In this document: one piece after another, positions 35,313-47,020 of the stretch
Layout of the letters: the number at the start of each line of letters is the position of its first letter
How positions within the stretch are numbered: the stretch's first letter is position 1
From: Larimichthys crocea
Taxonomy: Eukaryota; Chordata; Actinopteri; Sciaenidae
Assembly (NCBI RefSeq): GCF_000972845.2
Contig: NC_040032.1
Coordinates: 5,041,073-5,105,072, forward strand
Direction: 5' to 3'
DNA length: 64,000 nucleotides
Notes under the pieces: model-generated
Databases searched by the model: none
What the model was told of the DNA's origin: nothing
What the model saw: only the letters and a program-made list of their open reading frames with translations
Translations under genes and position numbers: made by a program

Positions 35313-38259
35313 GTCTGGAATGACAGATTAGATTTCCTTTAATATTGATATTAAAAATCTTTTTCAAGGGAGTCCTGGTTAAAGACAGGAAGCAGTACAA
35401 AATAGCACAGAGTATCATGACACATAACATACAAAAAAATAAAAGTGCAGTACAAACCATGATTCCAACAATATCAGTTCAAGCAACAACACCCCAACAA
35501 TTGTATCTCCAGGTCTTTTAATATAGATTTAAAAGCATTCAAAGAAAAATTAGATCATCATGTTTTATAACTTTCTGTAATACATTCCAGTCTAAGGGTG
35601 CAGAGTCTGCAAACGCACTCTTCTCAATTTCTGTCCTTTGACCGTGGCCAACAGCTTTAGCAGGGTTTGACACACTGCAATAAACTGATGATTGCAATGA
35701 TGAGGTGTCAGTGTTAGGTTCACAACTTGTTTTTGCTGTCTCCTAGAGGCCAAAAATGCAGTTATTGCAGGTTTTAGTTGGGGTGGAGAAAAGGCATTAC
35801 ACTAACTGCCTTGGTCAGCAGGTTTGTAGCAGGTGTAGCAGTCACCACTGTCATTTTTATCGTGTAACGCAATTTTTTTTATTTGCATGTATTGGAATAA
35901 GAGCCAATATAAAAATGTGTGATGAATGTTCATGTAAAGAAACAATCTTTATGATCTCCCATAACATATTATTCAAATGCAAAACTATTAAATAAAAAAA
36001 ACAATTTGGAAGATTATTTATCGTCCTTTTGTGTGCCACGCTCACGCACATTTGACAGTAGATGTAATGTTTATATAACAGCTCATGGACTAACTTGTAC
36101 CACCAACCTTGTGGTCACTATGCAATATATATACTGTATAATATACTGTAAATCTCAATATTATAAATATTAATGATGTTGCTACCTTATTGAACTAAAG
36201 ACAAAATATAAAAAGTCTGTCTACTGTCTACAGCTTTAACTTGACAAGCTTGATGTACATCACACATGCAGACAGACACACAGAGACACACACCAAAGTC
36301 TGGCTACGCTTGTGACAGTGACACTACATTCAGTGACCTCACTTTAAATCTCTTGTCATCTCATCTCATATATTCATAGTTGACAAAGCTGTGTATAAGT
36401 GAGGAGACCATCATTTGGCTGTCAGCCTAAGCCAAACTTCATTGTGTGCAGTGTTCTCCAAACTAAGGCTTCCGTGCTACAGCTGAAAGCAGAGAAGATC
36501 ATAATTGTTTGTGTCATGTAACGCAATCAGCAAGCCATTCTCAGAAATGACAGCATAAATTAAGCTGTCAGCACAGTCTCATGACTGTCCAATCAGTGCA
36601 GTCATGGCTACTATGATATGAATTGCAAAAATGACTGAATTATTGTGATAGTATAGGTATGAGAACAATTGCAATGTATCAGAAGACGGAATGAGTTGAT
36701 GGTTTTGATGGTTAATACAGTCACCAAATAACATTTTCTCTAACAATAGAGAAAATCTTAATATAACACTTTTTGTTTTGTTTTGTTTTTAAGATTTAAG
36801 GTTCAAGTCGCAGTCCACACATGGAAACACCCATTCAGTTAATCTTTATTTGTCCATTCTGCATGTCAGTGGATTCAAACCAAGCACCTTCTTACTGTGA
36901 GGAGACAGTGCTAACCATGGCTTGTGGTTAATTCATCAACTGAAAAAAAAAATCAGGGCAATCAGGGCTGAACCAACATTAAAACCAACATTAAAAACAT
37001 TTAAATAACAGTTAAAACTAATTCAGGCTACTAAAACTATTTTACAATATGTCAGGCCTACTAAAGGGAACAGGGAGTTACAACATGTAGAGAAGAAAAG
37101 TCCCTTTCAAGCAAGGTTTCCACACAAGCTGCTTCTTCACTGCATAAAACCTTTTTTAGTAAATAAAATGGTGAATATGTTATTTTGTCGGTCACAAACA
37201 GCACCAGATGACACCAAATGAAATCACAATTTGATCCATACACTCCAATAAGCTTTGGAAAGTCTAGAATTAACCATATGATAAACTTATTTTGGACAGG
37301 CTTGACGGAAGGCCCAAAAATACAGAAGTGTGTAAGGAGGCCATGGGACAGTTTTCAACCATATTCACTCAGCGAGCACTTCTAAAGAAATGAATAGGCC
37401 TCTGTCTTTCTGAATGATACACAGTTCTTGGTATTTTATGGTATTATAAATTGAAAATGAAATTCACCTCATGGATTTTCAACCACTCTGCTCATGACCC
37501 ACTCAAAGTGAATTAGTACTGCAACCCACCATTTTTCAAACATGTATCCATTTCATCTAATAACATGTAATTTTCAAAAAATACAATCGACACCAATGAT
37601 GATCTGGATTTATTTTTTAGTTTGTATTTGTAGCAGTAGTAACACTGTTAGTTAGAGGTGCAACAGAACACAAATCATGGTACAGTATGTAGCTTAGTTT
37701 TGGGGTACAGCAGATAAAACTGAAAATAAAATATAGGAAAAAAAATTTTTTGTCATTTTTAAAAAAAAAAAAGTCTAAACATTCAACGGTGGCATACATA
37801 CCATTGGCCAAAATTCTTTACAGTTAAAGATTACTGGCCAACAACAATAACACAAATGTCAATAATGCTCCATCATCCATCATCATGTGACCCGCTCATA
37901 ATTCCTGAACTGTAGCTTATGTTCATCCAAGTATGTCAGACATGACTCAACTATTCTGACTGTAGCTGTTTAGCGGGGGACAGGGCTTGCTGAACTCAGG
38001 AACTAGCACACTGAACTGAATGTCTTGTACCCTGCTGTTTATAATAGGTGTACGGTAAGTCTTTAAAACAAAATCAATATGGCAAGTGGCACTACTGCAG
38101 ATGAGATCATAAAGACCAAGCTAACACAATTTATTTATTTTTTTTTTTACCAATTATTGTGACAAATCTACTAATCCACTACCTTTACACACACTTATCC
38201 ATAGAAACGCACGTTACCCTTTTAATTTGCACAAACTTTCCTTTAACATACAAATTGAC
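35313..38259. other. Non-coding stretch, no recognised feature
   Basis: About 2.9 kb of AT-rich sequence with A/T runs at 36940, 37739-37773 and 38140. No domain-bearing frame or repeat family was found. Confidence 0.55.
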
Positions 38260-38460
38260 AAATGTGTTTACAATCATTACCCAAGCTCGCCTGCTGCTTG
38301 GTATGCTCGTCAGCACAATTAGCGACATCAGAGTAATCACAGCTCTTTGCCTCAGCCAGCACAGCTGTGAGCGGATATAACACTGAACACAATTAACCAC
38401 ACATAAATCCAATTAGCAGACAATGAAAGGTAACACAACCTGATGGTGCTAGTTAACCAC
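38260..38460. promoter_or_regulatory. Candidate conserved non-coding element
   Basis: A repeat-free island in AT-rich DNA with sites such as CACAATTAGCGACATCAGAG, CAATTAACCACAC and CCAATTAGCAGACAATG. Frames are open on both strands (38159-38380 plus, 38185-38412 minus), which reflects composition rather than coding. It is a weak call from texture alone. Confidence 0.22.
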
Positions 38461-39087
38461 AAAGGATCTCACTGCCGATGGCATGTTAGAGGAGAGAAGA
38501 GAGGTGGAAGTAAAAAGTGGTGAGGGAGGGATAAAGAGGCTGGGATGTGGAGAGGTTTTCAACATTTTATGAAGAAATAGATAATAAATTAAAAAAAAGG
38601 AAAATACACATCTCATCAGTTTCAGCCAAAAGGTGAGCCGACAACAAGACAGCCTCGAGACAGATCTAATTGTTCAAATAATCCACTTACAGGATTTGAA
38701 ATCTTTGTGCCATAAACTTCAAGTGCAATTCCCTGTTAGTGGATCACAACTAGAACATGCACTGGGCTGCTTTAGAGCATTAAAAATGCTTTAAATTTCA
38801 GTGCAAAATAACAAATTATTTTATTTTCACTTGTAACACAATGAAGAAAAAGTAGTCACAGAGAAGTGTGCTGGTTACTAACACTTCCATTACACAGTTC
38901 CAAAAGAATGATGTCCTCACAACTTTAATTCACTTAAAGTTAAAATAGGCCAGATCCAACTATATTTTTAAAGTCTGTAATCATATATAATGCTATATTT
39001 GAAACCTATTTGTAACACAGTTTGCCTTGTGGTCCAGCAGAGGCTGTTCTTGAAGGTAATCAGTTTATCAGATTGCATTATGGTATA
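38461..39087. other. Non-coding stretch, no recognised feature
   Basis: About 630 bases of AT-rich sequence up to the Tc1/mariner relic. Confidence 0.5.
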
Positions 39088-39622
39088 TACACTCCTGATC
39101 AAAATCAAGACTGATGGAAAAATTACTAATATTCACATTTTGCACTGGTGGAACTTAACCAGCTTGTAAGTAAAGCTTCAAAATGCAGAAAGAAAAAACA
39201 GAAGCAAAAGCCAACAAAATAGAATTAGCAGTTTATTGAAAAAAAAAAATGCATCCAAACAGGCTGTCTATCAGCTGAGACCACAACCCAAAAAAAACCT
39301 AAAATAGATCTAAAATGGTCAAATGGACTCAGTAGTGCTCAGTAGTACTCAGTAGCCCCATCATTCTTGTTTTTCATTTGAAAATTAATTTAGGCATGCT
39401 TGATGTGAGTTTTTCCAGAGGGTTGGTGAGAACATTGCCCCATGTGCTGAAGATGGCTTCAAGAAGGGCATCCATGGTCTGGAACTGATGTCCATTTTTG
39501 TAAACTTCTGTTGCCATCCATCCCCAAACATCCTCAGGGGGACACGCAGGATAGTCCAAAAGAGCCTGCGTGTTAAAATCCAGTGGTTCACATTGATTCT
39601 GTCTAATACAAATAACATTCAT
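39088..39622 (-). mobile_element. Tc1/mariner-like element, truncated
   Basis: The left end TACACTCCTGATCAAAATCA follows a TA and resembles the terminal repeat of a fish Tc1/mariner family. The ensuing bases (TTTTGCACTGGTGGAACTTA, AAGCTTCAAAATGCAGAAAG) continue that family's subterminal region. On the minus strand the end of a transposase frame precedes this terminal repeat. The opposite half, including the other terminal repeat and the first two thirds of the gene, is missing beyond about 39622. Confidence 0.75.
39374..39622 (-). pseudogene. Tc1/mariner transposase C-terminal fragment
   Basis: About 80 residues of the transposase end are readable: DYPACPPEDVWGWM, EVYKNGHQFQTMDALLEAIF and NVLTNPLEKLTSSMPKLIF. 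The region around the last acidic residue of the DDE catalytic triad appears shortened. Family members have a longer P-D-x-N-P-I-E-type motif here, whereas only CPPEDVWG is left. A frameshift near the end (TGA at about 39371) separates the natural terminus. The fragment cannot be functional. Confidence 0.8.
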
Positions 39623-40329
39623 CCACCCTAATAATCTCTAGAGCCCAGCTCTACTATAACCATTTAATGTGAATACTCCTATGTGGAAAAGACTGTGAAT
39701 ATTAAAAGATCTGTACAATAACCTACTAACCCATATTCAGAAATGAGCTGTTAGGACTTATGGTAAGGTTGTCACAACTTTACAGTCTCCACACTCAACC
39801 ATACCCCAACCACGGCCAACCCATACCTACCATCCAAATAGGCAACAATCTATTACTTGTGGTTGGTCTGGCCATGTGTCAATCAGAAACCAGCCAGCCA
39901 GTCAGAAGAGGCTCATTAATGTTAATAAGACAAAATACAATACAAAATTACATGTCCTTGCCAGAGCACCAAAGAGGAACACAAGAGAGATCACAAATTA
40001 TATTAAAATCTGAAATATTCCTCTACCACTGCCTGCTGACTGCACAGGACCTGAAATCAGTAACAGTATTGGTAGTAGTAGCAGTGGTAGCAGCAATAGT
40101 AGTACACAATGCACAAAGCATAAAATAGGTTGTAAAAAACATGACAAGCCAAACTTGTAACTCGGCTTTGACTTGCTAGTATCAGGTAAGAGTTTCAGGA
40201 TAAAAAGCATAAAAGCACTCCAACAGCATCAGGACAGACAACCATACAGGTATCTGATGAGTGTGGAGATGAGGCAGCTCAATTTCCATCTTTCATCAAT
40301 TTATCAGTTTTTGTGTGATGGTGTCCCAA
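39623..40329. other. Non-coding stretch, no recognised feature
   Basis: About 700 bases. A plus-strand frame at 39760-40128 reads into a GTAGTAGTAGCAGTGGTAGC-type near-repeat (Val/Ala-rich), which explains its length. No gene is supported. Confidence 0.5.
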
Positions 40330-40620
40330 CTAAGATGTTTTGGTCATATGACGATGCAGATACTGAAACAAAGAGAGGAGGAGGCAAAGGGAGAGGATAG
40401 TAAGGAAGTTGACAAGATCAGGAAAAAAAAGGAGATGCAGAGGAGGATAACGAATAGAGTAGGAAGTGATTTAGGAGGAAACAAAAGGTGCAGAAAAAGA
40501 GAGATAGAAGAGAGAATAGGATAAGAAAAGAGTGCGCCAAGGAAAGGTGGACAGGTAATTAGCAAGGAAGAGGAAAATTCAGCAATTCAATGGAAGAGGA
40601 AGAGACGGGTGAAAGGGATT
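40330..40620. repeat. Purine-rich (GA-rich) low-complexity tract
   Basis: Nearly 300 bases are mostly A and G on the plus strand. Overlapping frames on both strands there are Lys/Glu/Arg-rich or Ser/Leu/Phe-rich as a direct result, not because of coding. Confidence 0.7.
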
Positions 40621-42789
40621 GTAGAGGATTTGGTCTAATGAGCTACAGTCTGGAGGGCAGCTCTTTTATAATCACCATCTAGTGGAGAGAGATAGTTCTT
40701 TTGAATAGTTAAACTTTATTACTTCAAAGCTTTATTTAGGGAATTCAGCCCTGATAGTACAGTAAAAATATTCTATATTTTTGTAGTAGCAAAAATTTAA
40801 ATATTACCATGAAGTACAACTCTTTGAGACAGAAAGAAGCTGCAGTGGCTCTCCCTGATGGGGAATAAACACTCATACACATTCAGATCCAGCTTGTTTG
40901 TAATAAGACTCATTTCATAACAAAAAGGTTCAACAGAATTCCCCCCTTCATTACACACACACACACCCTACAATATACTGTAATTTGCTGTAATCATAAT
41001 TCCTCACAAAAACAAAGAAAAATACTGTAAATCTTTACAACAAATAAATCATGAAATGCGCTACCAAGAGGGACAAAGGGGCAAATATACAGTATATTTA
41101 CTCATGTCACCAGATGTTGTTGAAGCTGCATTAATGAATCATTTTTGGCCACTTGGAGACAGAAAAGAAAACAACCTGACCTTAATCCTTAAGTGTTAAC
41201 AAACAATTCCCTCTTTAGACATCCAGCAGACACAGAGCACACATTTGGATTAATGTATCTGGCCACCTGATGTATGCAGTCCAATATTCTCTTTCCTTCA
41301 GCTCAGTTTTGGGCTTTGTCAACTCCTGTAAAAAATGGTGCTCTTTCTTCTCCAGATTGTCACTAATTTTGTCCTTTGCTGTTTGTAACTGGGCGGCAGG
41401 ATTCATTACAGCTTTGAGCTGAGCTGAGAGTGGTTAATCCTGCTCTGTGACTTTGTGACAGTGACACTTTATGTTCTCCACATGGCTTCTTATCCCACCA
41501 CAGAAGCAGAGCAGTTTGCCTATGTTAACATGCACAGATTTGGTCATTCTTCATTGGTTTATGTGCTTCTACCATAGGTAAGTAGGCCAAGTAGTTATAT
41601 TGTTTCCCTTTTCTCTGTTTTTATACTTGAGAGGGTGTTTTATTTTGAAAATCAACCAGATTCAAACAGTACAGGTCTTAAGTTTGGTCAAATATACTGT
41701 AGATCACACACACATTATAGAATACCTGATTATTTGAGTGTTTGATATGGTAATAGCTCAGACCACATACAGTGTGTTTTTGTAACACAGAGAATGCTAA
41801 TTGTTCACACCACACTCCACAGGGTCGTAAGAAGGAATTGTTAACTACATAATAGAAAACCTGACTGTTAGCCTTTCTGCAGCTCAACCAACCATGGAGA
41901 TAATATGAACAGCCAGAATCCTCTCAGGGGGGGTTAGTTGCTTAAACTACTTTAATTAATCCTCAAGCGATCGAAAGATCTCTTAATTTGAAAAGAAAAC
42001 CTTTAAAACAGATTCATTTCAAGCTGCCATTTAAGAATATTTTACTTAATTTATTTACACACTAACTTATGTATGGCAATAGAATCCATTAATTATCAGC
42101 GTAAGGTGTTTTGAAGGTTTGATGTTATAGCTTATATTAATAGATAGGAGGTGTGATTTTATTCCTGGTAGGTTTCTTGCATGGAATAATGAGGGGTAAG
42201 GAATTTAGAAAACATTACAGGCACTATTTGCAAGTCAAACAGACCAAATTTATTCAAACGTGTAAATTCAGATGTTAGTCCCAAATTTGGGAATAATTAA
42301 TGGATAAATACATGGATTATGATATTAAGAAAAGAGCCTTTTAAAAACGTCTTTCAGGTTATTTGGTTATTTAGGTTGTTGTTTTTTTACTTCTTGAAAA
42401 GCTGTTAAACCATGCAGAAAACCCATTAAAAATACTGTAATATATTGCAACCAAATAATTGCCTAATTATAGATGTTAATTACAATATTGATGGGTAAAT
42501 AAGTGGAAATTTAATGGCCTTATACAGGAGTTAACATACATACATGTGAAAGTCACGTGCCACGTCATTGAACCTCTCCCTAGCAAACATACCAACATAA
42601 ACAGACACCCCAAGAGCAATGGGATGCTGGTTCATCTTTCCATGCCCCTAATAGCATTGTTATGGTTCCTGCTGTGCATACACAGAGGACTTAATTTAAT
42701 CCCCTTTCTGCATTAGATGTGGTATTTCTAGTATAGTATATCTGTGTAGACATGCATGCTGTAGTGCATGCATGCACTGGAACACTAAC
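40621..42789. other. Non-coding stretch, no recognised gene
   Basis: About 2.2 kb, AT-rich. It contains a perfect palindrome of alternating purines and pyrimidines at 42751-42774 (arms CATGCATGC/GCATGCATG, loop TGTAGT). No repeat family is recognised. Confidence 0.5.
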
Positions 42790-42960
42790 ATGTACACAGA
42801 CCTTGTTCCCCATCATCAGCCTTGGGCTCTGCTCTCTAATCACATTTCCAGAGAAAAGAGGCTGGAACGGGAGGAGCATTATCCGCGGCAGGTGTCTGAT
42901 TAATGCTCCCGTCTGTTCCTTGTTGTTTTGAAGTGAAAGGATCTGTGTTTGTGTGGAATG
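42790..42960. promoter_or_regulatory. Candidate conserved non-coding element
   Basis: A repeat-free stretch with GAGCATTATCCGCGGCAGG and TGTCTGATTAATGCTCCCG. GAGCATTA and TAATGCTC are inverted copies of each other 22 bases apart. It is a weak call based on motif content. Confidence 0.25.
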
Positions 42961-43593
42961 TCACACCCGAAGCATGCACAACATGCCGGACTGGAGACTA
43001 GGTGAGAGCAGAATTGGTTTTCTATGGCTCTGTGTGCAATAAACAAAGCTATAAAGTATTGCTTCTTATTAAGGATACAGACCACTCTACATTACTTCTC
43101 CCATCTCAGCTGGAATCTGATTGGCTACCTCTAATGCTTTATTTGGCATTCATTTGTTACACTGAATGCACAAACTATCAATAATGTTCAGTTTATTATT
43201 GCCAAGAACCAGCAAGTGACACAAGAGCCTCCTTCTTTAAAAATCTGTGGCCTAGTCTTCCCCATTTGAAAGTGAATAGCAATTAAGTAATAATTGATAA
43301 AGCACCAGAAAGTCACACGTAATGTAATGCTGCTGTTTCCAACTCATCCAACTTATCCTCTCTGACCCCTAGTGGTTTTTATCAACTGCTATGGTGATAG
43401 ACCGTGTCTAGTCTCAAATGACGTCACACTGTGATTTTTATTAAATAATATAACTGTTGTCTGGCAGGGGCAATGTTTTTCTTTTCTTTTTTAATGGTGC
43501 CACAAAGCATTTTAATGAGGATTACAACACTGATGATTCACTAAGCAAAGAATTTGACTTTGACTAGACACATCCTGTTTCCTATCAACATTG
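42961..43593. other. Non-coding stretch, no recognised feature
   Basis: About 630 bases. Nothing is recognised apart from a pyrimidine-rich TTTTTCTTTTCTTTTTT run at about 43475. Confidence 0.5.
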
Positions 43594-43630
43594 GTTTCTT
43601 TTAACCTCAATGCCAAACCTTAACCAAGTA
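43594..43630 (-). repeat. Short dispersed repeat, inverted copy 2
   Basis: The minus strand reads TACTTGGTTAAGGTTTGGC then GAGGTTAAAAGAAAC, matching the plus-strand copy at 16020-16071 apart from the AT-rich insertion there. Confidence 0.5.
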
Positions 43631-43926
43631 GATGAAAGGCACATTTTAAAGGTCAAGCTATTTTGTCATTTAGTTTGGAGTAGTTGTGTATGTACTGCAT
43701 TTCATTAAATCTAGCATGTGTGGTACGTTGAAACGAGTTTAAAGTACATAATACCTAACATTAACACAACTGTCACCATCTGTCTAGTCCTATAGTGGAT
43801 ATGGAGGTAAAGCTAATAGTTACATTCACACCAGGGAATGTTGTAAATACATAATTAGCATGACGCTGACTCAGTTAATTGTTTCTCCAGCATCAAGGTC
43901 ACGAGACTAATCAGCATGAGAGTGGA

Positions 43927-43927
<1 letters not shown>

Positions 43928-43996
<69 letters not shown>

Positions 43997-44021
43997 TGAG
44001 AGAGAGAGAGAGAGAGAGAGG
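43928..44021. repeat. Compound (TG)n(AG)n microsatellite
   Basis: About 33 TG units (43929-43995) are followed, after TCTG, by about 11 AG units (43998-44020). It is the longest dinucleotide array in the window. The frames across it are artefacts. Confidence 0.97.
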
Positions 44022-46719
44022 CAATTACAATTTTAAAAAAACAAAACAAAAAATGGCAGCAGACTAGTGACAGATGACAGACAAGCTGCAACACTGGGGC
44101 TGTTATTTAATATTATTCAGGGGAGAAAATAGAAAGGGGGGAAGGAATAAGGTCAGTCAGAATAAGGAAAACATTAAAAGCTTATGAAGACTGAGTGTAT
44201 GTGGGGGACGTTCTTGTCGAATGAGTGTAGCAGCAGACATCTAATGGCACTCCATTTTATGTGATATAATGGCCAACTGAAGTGACAGTGGGAGAGACGA
44301 GGAGGAGAGTCACTTTACAGATGTTAGCTAAATCTAGCCCAGATGGGACCCAAGACTTTACTTCCTCTGCCAAGCCCAGCATGAGGGCTGATGGGTAGAT
44401 GGTAGAGTCATAAATATAACAAGAGAATTATAGAAGGGATAAAAAACAAAAACAAGAAAGGGAATAATGTGGAAAAGAAACAGAAAAACGGTAAAAAGAC
44501 AACAAAGCGCAATGAGGCAAGAATCAGAGATTGAAAAGAGTCAAGTGGTGCATGTCCCTCTTTCTGAGCAATGCCAAGTGAAGATTTAGCAGCGCCAGGC
44601 TCTCAGGCTGCTCAACAGTCTCTTCAATCTGTTTTGCAGAACTGGGGTCAATTCAGTTGTCATTCATTCAATAGAGCAGTGCTGCCACAGAAACTGCAGA
44701 TCTTCCTGTTTGGTTGAGTGATCAAATTTATATTACATTTGCAATTCATGTGTTTTCAGGCTAAATAGACAATACAAGTTGAACCTGGTGTTAGTTTGTT
44801 TAATATTAGATGTTTAATATATTACTTTCTAGTTATTTTCCTTTGGTTACTTCAAAAATACTTGGCTCAGATGTAAAGCAGGAGCCACCTGGGGAAGATA
44901 ATCCATGGAATGTGTCTTCAGAAGGCCTCAGCTGTGGGTAGATTTAATATTAGTGGCACGTTGTTTATATTAGGAATAACCTGGACGATTCTAAGCATAT
45001 TTTGTTGTTAACATTGGATACTTAATATATAAATTGGTAACTGTGTACATGTTGATTTTGTTGCTGTCCTTCTTATTCATTAAAACATGGAGCTTGGATA
45101 TATATTCTGAGTTCTTTTCTGGTGCAAGTAGACTGCCTGTCAGCTCTATACTGATTATACCATCCTGCTTGTGTTCCTAATCATTAAGAATCATTGGAAA
45201 AATTCAGCAGATTAATTCGGCTGCCAATAGAAGATTAAGTGGAAATTTATACTTAATGCATTATGTAATGTATTTATTCATGAGTTCACTGGAAGCAGAC
45301 AACCCAAGCTGTGGCTAAAGCAGCAGGCTAAAAGACACTTACTTGGGAGGAAGTAAAGTTCAGCTATTAGCAGCTTTTCACATCTCCTCTGTGAACTAAA
45401 GTAGGGGTTACAGTTGCATATATGCTCATATAAACTCCATATATGACTATTTTTCAAGATGTAAACAAGCCCACATAGTTACACGACACCTGCGCCAGCT
45501 TCATCCACTAAATGAAGATAGTGGGACAGTTAAAAAGTGATCTTAAGACTTGCTTCACTGAGAGACACATTGTCAGTTTGTACAGACAGTCCTGAGCAAT
45601 ATAGTTCAAATTTGTGAATGTGTGTGGAATTTTATTTCGTCAGCAGGACTGCTGTCGAGCGGAAAATATATTTATTTTAAATGTTTCATTATGTATGAAT
45701 GACCAGTATTTATTATGCATGCTATAAGACAAAAACAGAGTAAAGACTATAAGGTATGATTTATTTATGCCTGCTGTGGCTGTGTCTCAGAATGTGACAG
45801 AACGAGAATAAAACAAAATCGCTGATGTCTCCTTTAATCTAAAAAATAAATAAATAATAAAACCCTCCGTAGTAAAACCAAATTGGAGTTATTTTTTCAG
45901 TACAACTGACAGTCAAAAATTGACATCACTGAAACCAAACAGCCTAAACTTAAAATGTATTCTTTGTAATCTCAATAAATGAATTTAAGGAGCACTCTTA
46001 ACTCGTAACAACAGCAAAATATAAATATGCATTTTCAGGTATAAGGCCTTGTATTAAAATTCAACCTGCCTATTTTCTGCGAACACGTCAAAATCTGCAC
46101 ACAATCTATAATTTATAATGCAGACACAAGTCTGTGATGCTGTTTTCTTTCCGCACGCACTGTCTTTCATTCCCTTTTTCACAGCGGAAATGTTTACACT
46201 CAGAAATCCCTCTGCTATTGTCCTACAGCGAGGGGAAAAAAAAAAGATGCACGGGGAACATTTTGTCTCTTTCTTGGTGAAAATGAAAAAGCTGCATGGC
46301 AAGCACACAGTTGAACACTTGTCAGTGACTGCTGGTTGGCCTGTAATATCGGCGATTAAAGTCTTTCTGCCCTAGCTTAGACAGACTGACGGGCACAAAG
46401 CAAACAAACAGGGCCAGATATTAAAGCAAATATTAAGTCTTTTGTCCAAAACTAGAGTTTCAGTGATGACTTCATTGTGTGTCTTTACTAGCACAGTCAT
46501 GCTGCAGTGCAAACATACCCACGACAGCCTCAGGTTCAGACTATTACACATTTAATTACATTTAAAGGGATTACCTGTGGAACAATAAGCATACTTCCAT
46601 CTCTGTATGAGTACATGTTTATCTGCTCTACACTATTTTCTTATTCATTTTCTATGAAAACCTTGTATTACACTTTTAACAGTTAACTAGTCTTAGGCAG
46701 TGTAGCTATTCCAGTTATA
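44022..46719. other. Non-coding stretch, no recognised feature
   Basis: About 2.7 kb of AT-rich sequence. Overlapping frames on opposite strands at 46054-46375 show no domain. A run of AAATAAATAAATAATAAAA lies at 45842. Nothing else is supported. Confidence 0.55.
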
Positions 46720-47020
46720 GACTATACTTACATAGCACCTTTCTAGTCTTCTGAGAAACGCTTTTAACACTACAAATCACAGTCACCCATTCCTACACAC
46801 ATTCATACACTGATGCAAGGTGGCAACTGGCCATCAGAAGGGAGCTAATCACATTAACCCCCACTCATAAAACGATAGCACAGCCATCAGGAGTGATTTG
46901 GGATACAGTATCTTGCCTAAGGGCACTTCACCAGAGACTGGAGGACCCAGGGGATCGAACCACCTATCCTCTGATTAGTAAACTAGCTGCTCCCTGTTTA
47001 TCTCTGCTGCCTGAGTAATG
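46720..47020 (-). mobile_element. tRNA-derived SINE, degenerate
   Basis: On the minus strand the head has a clear RNA polymerase III B box, TGGTTCGATCC (46952-46962). Further 5' is a damaged A-box-like CTCAGGCAGCAGAG (about 47000-47013). The body (CAGTCTCTGGTGAAGTGCCC, CAAGATACTGTATCCCAAAT) and the tail (CGTTTCTCAGAAGACTAGAA then GGTGCTATGTAAG) match the layout of a common teleost SINE whose 3' end mimics a LINE tail. It looks older than the LTRs because the A box is disrupted. The family name is uncertain. Confidence 0.75.

Noticed and set aside
39760..40128. 122-codon plus-strand frame
   Set aside because: Its second half is a GTAGTAGTAGCAGTGG-type near-repeat and the first half has no similarity to known domains.
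40315..40565. Lys/Glu/Arg-rich and Ser/Leu-rich frames on opposite strands
   Set aside because: Both arise from a purine-rich tract, with no domain and no start or splice context. The frames at 58730-59005 are the same kind.
43855..44094. Frames of repeated Thr-His or Cys-Val
   Set aside because: They are translations of the TG/AG microsatellite in both directions.
46054..46375. Overlapping frames of about 85 codons on both strands
   Set aside because: Mutually exclusive coding claims, no domain, and no convincing splice sites; treated as chance.
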